NCBI RefSeq assembly: GCF_000472965.1
Contig: NZ_AXAU01000023.1
Coordinates: 36,095-100,094 of the forward strand
Direction of reading: 5' to 3'
DNA length: 64,000 bases
Source: Bradyrhizobium murdochi
Lineage (GTDB): Bacteria > Pseudomonadota > Alphaproteobacteria > Rhizobiales > Xanthobacteraceae
In this document: piece by piece, positions 61,068 to 64,000 of the stretch
How the letters are laid out: the number at the start of each line of letters is the position of its first letter
Position numbering within the stretch: the first letter of the stretch is position 1
The notes under the pieces: model-generated
The model's database searches: none
The model's input: only the letters and a program-made list of their open reading frames with translations
Told to the model about the DNA's origin: nothing
Program-made: the position numbers and the translations under genes

Positions 61068-62270
61068 ATGCCCTTCCTGTCCGCCGCGCTCGCCCGTGTG
61101 AAGCCGTCCGCGACGATCGCGGTCACGGATAAAGCGCGCGCGCTGAAAGCGGCGGGCCGCAACGTCATCGGCCTCGGCGCCGGCGAGCCGGACTTCGACA
61201 CGCCCGCCAACATCAAGCTGGCGGCGATCCGCGCCATCGAGGCCGGCAAGACCAAGTACACCGATGTCGGCGGCATTCCTGAGCTGAAGGAAGCCATCAT
61301 CAAAAAGTTCCAGCGCGAGAATGGGCTGACCTACAAGCCGAACCAGGTCATCGTCGGCACCGGCGGCAAGCAGGTGCTCTACAACGCGCTGATGGCAACC
61401 CTCAATCCCGGCGACGAGGTCATCATCCCGGCGCCGTACTGGGTGAGCTATCCGGAAATGGTGGCGCTGGCCGGCGGCGAGTCGGTCCCCGTCGTGTGCC
61501 CGGCGTCGAGCGGCTTCAAGCTGCGGCCCGAGGACCTGGAAAAGGCGATCACGCCGAAGACCAAATGGATCATCCTGTGCTCGCCGTCGAATCCGACCGG
61601 TGCCGCCTACACGCGGGCCGAGCTCAAGGCGATCACCGACGTACTGGTGAAGCATCCGCATGTCTGGGTGATGACCGACGACATGTACGAGCACCTGGTC
61701 TATGACGACTTCCAGTTCGCGACGCCGGCGCAGGTCGAACCGAAACTCTACGAGCGCACGCTGACGGTGAACGGCGTGTCGAAGGCCTATTGCATGACCG
61801 GCTGGCGTATCGGCTATGCGGGCGGCCCTGCTGACCTGATCAAGGCGATGGCGACCATCCAGTCGCAATCGACCTCGAACCCGTCGTCGATCGCGCAGTG
61901 GGCGTCCGTCGAAGCGCTGAACGGTCCGCAGGACTTCATCCCGGTGCATAACAAGATGTTCAAGGAGCGGCGCGACCTCGTGGTCTCGATGCTCAACCAG
62001 GCCAAGGGCATCGAATGTCCGCGGCCGGAAGGCGCGTTCTACGTCTATCCGTCCTGCGCCGGCACCATCGGCAAGACCTCGCCGTCAGGCAAGGTGATTG
62101 CTAATGACGAGGATTTCGTCACGGAATTGCTGGAGAGCGAAGGCGTCGCCGTCGTGCAGGGGTCCGCGTTCGGCCTCGGCCCGGCGTTCCGCATCTCCTA
62201 CGCGACCAAAACCTCCGACCTCGAAGACGCCTGCAAGCGCATCCAGCGCTTCTGCGGCAATTTGCGATAA
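61068..62270 (+). CDS. Aspartate aminotransferase (class I, subgroup Ib type)
   Basis: This 400-residue PLP enzyme interconverts aspartate and oxaloacetate. It opens LSAALARVKPSATIAVTDKA. The signatures are GLGAGEPDFDTP, SPSNPTGAAY, and NGVSKAYCMTGWRIGYAGG with the PLP lysine. FRISYATK near the end carries the carboxylate-binding Arg. AGGAG precedes two adjacent ATGs; the second (61068) gives the usual length. It is probably also active with related dicarboxylic or aromatic substrates. Confidence 0.93.
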   Translation: MPFLSAALARVKPSATIAVTDKARALKAAGRNVIGLGAGEPDFDTPANIKLAAIRAIEAGKTKYTDVGGIPELKEAIIKKFQRENGLTYKPNQVIVGTGGKQVLYNALMATLNPGDEVIIPAPYWVSYPEMVALAGGESVPVVCPASSGFKLRPEDLEKAITPKTKWIILCSPSNPTGAAYTRAELKAITDVLVKHPHVWVMTDDMYEHLVYDDFQFATPAQVEPKLYERTLTVNGVSKAYCMTGWRIGYAGGPADLIKAMATIQSQSTSNPSSIAQWASVEALNGPQDFIPVHNKMFKERRDLVVSMLNQAKGIECPRPEGAFYVYPSCAGTIGKTSPSGKVIANDEDFVTELLESEGVAVVQGSAFGLGPAFRISYATKTSDLEDACKRIQRFCGNLR

Positions 62271-62482
62271 GAAGCGGCACACGCCCGTTCCGCGGTTGAT
62301 GCGGGACGCTTGCGGTTCGCACGAGCAATCGCGTCAAAAGGACGGCCGTCAAATCACATCGCGCGTGAACGAACACGCAAATATTTTGACGGCTTCTTGA
62401 TGAAGCGCCATGGTTTCGACACCGCACTTCCATCCTGTCCGCTCCGCTAAATTTGTTCATCAACATGCGGAGACTGGGATAC

Positions 62483-62995
62483 ATGCGACTCCTGACATTG
62501 ACACTCGCCGCGGCGGCACTGATCGCGCCGATCGCAAGCGCCAACGCGGCGCCGCCGGTTCGCGCCGGCATCCTGCAATGTCAGGGCGGCCAGAATGTCG
62601 GCTTCGTAGTCGGCTCGGTGACGAGCCTCGAATGCGTGTTCCGTAGCGAAGGCCGCCGGCCTGAGCCCTACATCGCCAAGGTGCAGCGCATCGGTCTCGA
62701 CCTCGGCGTCACCGAGCAGACTCAGTTGTCCTGGGCGGTCAGCGCGCCGAACACCCGGCTCGGGCGCGGCGAACTCGCCGGCAGCTATGGTGGCGTCGGC
62801 GCCAATGCATCGATCGGCGTCGGCGGCGGCGGCAACTTCCTGGTGGGCGGTCCGGCGAATGCCTACGCGCTGCAGCCGATCAGCGTGCAGGGCCAGACCG
62901 GATTGAACGTCGCCGCCGGCATCGCCGGCCTCGAGCTGCAACCGGTGCAGTTCGGCCCGCGCCGGCACCATCGCCGGCATCACCGCCGCGGTTGA
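62483..62995 (+). CDS. DUF992 family exported protein (1)
   Basis: This 170-residue protein has a signal peptide (LLTLTLAAAALIAPIASANA). The DUF992 core follows: GILQCQGGQNVGFVVGSVTS, then LECVFRSEGR and a Gly-rich part, GNFLVGGPANAYALQPIS. It ends in an unusual Arg/His-rich tail (RRHHRRHHRRG). A periplasmic or outer-membrane location is likely; function is unknown. A second, related DUF992 gene follows at 63239. Confidence 0.85.
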   Translation: MRLLTLTLAAAALIAPIASANAAPPVRAGILQCQGGQNVGFVVGSVTSLECVFRSEGRRPEPYIAKVQRIGLDLGVTEQTQLSWAVSAPNTRLGRGELAGSYGGVGANASIGVGGGGNFLVGGPANAYALQPISVQGQTGLNVAAGIAGLELQPVQFGPRRHHRRHHRRG

Positions 62996-63010
62996 GGATG
63001 ACGTTAAGGA

Positions 63011-63037
63011 AAGGCCCGCGCAAGCGGGCCTTTTTGT
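63011..63037 (+). terminator. Rho-independent terminator
   Basis: AAGGCCCGC-GCAA-GCGGGCCTT is followed by TTTGTT, starting 16 nt after the DUF992 stop. It should end transcription of the first DUF992 gene. Confidence 0.88.
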
Positions 63038-63041
63038 TGAT

Positions 63042-63120
63042 GTCATTCCGGGGCGATGCGCAGCATCGAACTACGGTGCGCAATTGCGCACCATAGTTCG
63101 TTGCTTCGTGCCGCCCGGGA
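63042..63120. repeat. Palindromic repeat of the ATTCCGGGGCG type, diverged copy
   Basis: TGTCATTCCGGGGCGATGCG and GGTGCGCAATTGCGCACC match the repeat at 7011-7109. The right end differs. It follows the terminator directly. Confidence 0.65.
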
Positions 63121-63238
63121 AAAAGAAGACGGCTTGGTACTACCCGTGATGTTGTGGCATAGAACGGCGAGCGCCGCGGGCACGGCGCGCCGATTTCCAT
63201 TCCATTCGTTGCTCGCATTGCTTTCCGGAGCTTACTTC

Positions 63239-63721
63239 ATGCGTCGTTCCTTCATCCTCGCCGCTACCGTTCTCGCTGCGCTGGCTTCATCCATCGGCGG
63301 CGCCAATGCGCAGCAGGAGCAGCGCGTGCAGGTCGGCGTGCTGGAGTGCCGTGGCGGCGCCAGCGTCGGTTTCATCGTCGGTTCCGTCACGCACCTTGGT
63401 TGCGTGCTGCGCGCAGAAGGGATGCCGGAAGATCGCTATGTCGCCACCATCCGCAAAGTCGGACTCGATCTCGGCATCACCCAGGAATCGGCGCTGGCCT
63501 GGGGCGTATTCGCGCCTGTCGCGCGGCTCGGCCCCGGCGGCCTTTCCGGCGATTATGTCGGCGCGCAGGGCAGCGCGACGCTTGGCGTTGGCGTCGGCGG
63601 CAACGTGCTGGTCGGCGGCTCGGCGAACTCGATCGCGCTGCAGCCGCTCAGCCTGCAAGGCCAGGTTGGGGTCAGCATCGCCGCCGGATTGGAAAGTCTG
63701 GAGCTGCGGCCGGGGCTCTGA
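63239..63721 (+). CDS. DUF992 family exported protein (2)
   Basis: This 160-residue protein has a signal peptide (SFILAATVLAALASSIGGAN). The domain is similar to the first DUF992 protein: GVLECRGGASVGFIVGSVTH and GNVLVGGSANSIALQPLSLQ. It lacks the Arg/His tail of the other. GGAG lies about 9 nt before ATG 63239. The tandem layout points to duplication; a repeat and terminator separate the two, so expression is separate. Confidence 0.85.
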   Translation: MRRSFILAATVLAALASSIGGANAQQEQRVQVGVLECRGGASVGFIVGSVTHLGCVLRAEGMPEDRYVATIRKVGLDLGITQESALAWGVFAPVARLGPGGLSGDYVGAQGSATLGVGVGGNVLVGGSANSIALQPLSLQGQVGVSIAAGLESLELRPGL

Positions 63722-63799
63722 TCGGGGCGGCTTATCTCCGTCATTGCTGTGCAAGTTCACTAATTCGCTGATTGGATCGCTCCTCTGGAGGACGATCCG

Positions 63800-64000
63800 A
63801 TGCGCGATAATAGCTATGACCGGACGATTGAACGCAATTACCTGCAGAAGTGGCGGTTTTTGATCCCGGAATATGAGGCGGTCAAGGCGGGTCGTTCGGC
63901 GGTGTTCAAGAGTGTTGGGGATTTCTACCGCCACCACGGAACCTGTTCGCAGACCTTCCGCAAGTATTACAACCGCTATCTGCAGAGCGGCGATGAAGCC
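63800..64000 (+). mobile_element. Insertion sequence transposase, 5' part, cut by the window edge
   Basis: The first 67 codons read MRDNSYDRTIERNYLQKWRF and continue through GDFYRHHGTCSQTFRKYYNR. This basic, helical N terminus looks like a transposase or integrase of the IS481/IS3-like type with a helix-turn-helix before the catalytic core. GGAGG lies 8 nt upstream. The sequence TGTGCAAGTTCACTAATTCG at 63748-63767 may belong to the left end of the element. The rest is outside the window. Confidence 0.6.

Overview
The window looks like a stretch of chromosome from a Bradyrhizobium-like alphaproteobacterium (Bradyrhizobiaceae/Nitrobacteraceae). The base composition is high in GC. The core proteins have alphaproteobacterial form: type II lumazine synthase RibH2, UbiK, L25/CTC with an Ala/Pro tail, and UvrB with a long N-terminal extension. 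Many gaps are filled by the short palindromic repeats I associate with Bradyrhizobium genomes. No rRNA, tRNA or CRISPR array was seen. All assignments come from reading the sequence and from knowledge of the families; no database search was run.

Layout. (1) 1-9.2 kb: a MarR / OmpR-type regulator / EnvZ-type kinase operon faces two unlike branched-chain aminotransferases. Then follow hisS, a small tautomerase, a thioesterase, proC and a YbjN-like gene. (2) 9.5-14.3 kb: a membrane glycosyltransferase-like protein, a frameshifted TctC-type binding protein, an FMN riboswitch driving ribH2, and an SDR. (3) 14.3-22.5 kb, housekeeping: prs, a lipoprotein, pgeF, midA and lgt on the minus strand, and ubiK, rplY, pth and ychF on the plus strand. 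Remnants of a quinone oxidoreductase and a dienelactone hydrolase lie between them. (4) 22.6-38.7 kb, mixed metabolic and stress genes: two MaoC dehydratases, two SnoaL-like proteins, TetR facing an enoyl-CoA hydratase, an HD protein, GSTs, a haem peroxidase, TauE/SafE, LysR, a flavin oxidoreductase and several very small proteins. (5) 38.7-48 kb: uvrB, whose coding sequence contains palindromic repeats read in frame, then an accessory patch. The patch has an AT-richer two-gene unit (a ParB/sulfiredoxin-like protein plus an unknown protein), a divergent DpnI-type methyl-directed restriction enzyme, two decayed copies of a HI1420-type antidote gene, and long repetitive DNA. (6) 48-64 kb: HAD phosphatase, a DUF1800/DUF1501 pair, a DUF559 nuclease embedded in palindromic repeat arms, aldo/keto reductase, secreted amidohydrolase, PQQ-type sugar dehydrogenase, GST, GT87-like protein, aspartate aminotransferase, two DUF992 proteins, and the start of an insertion sequence at the right edge.

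The most unusual signals are three. First, a DUF559 (Vsr-like) nuclease gene is bounded by identical 42-bp copies of a palindromic repeat arm, and its own 3' end is coded by that repeat. Second, the same repeat family is inserted in frame in uvrB. Third, an AT-rich ParB-like/unknown gene pair sits beside DpnI directly downstream of uvrB.
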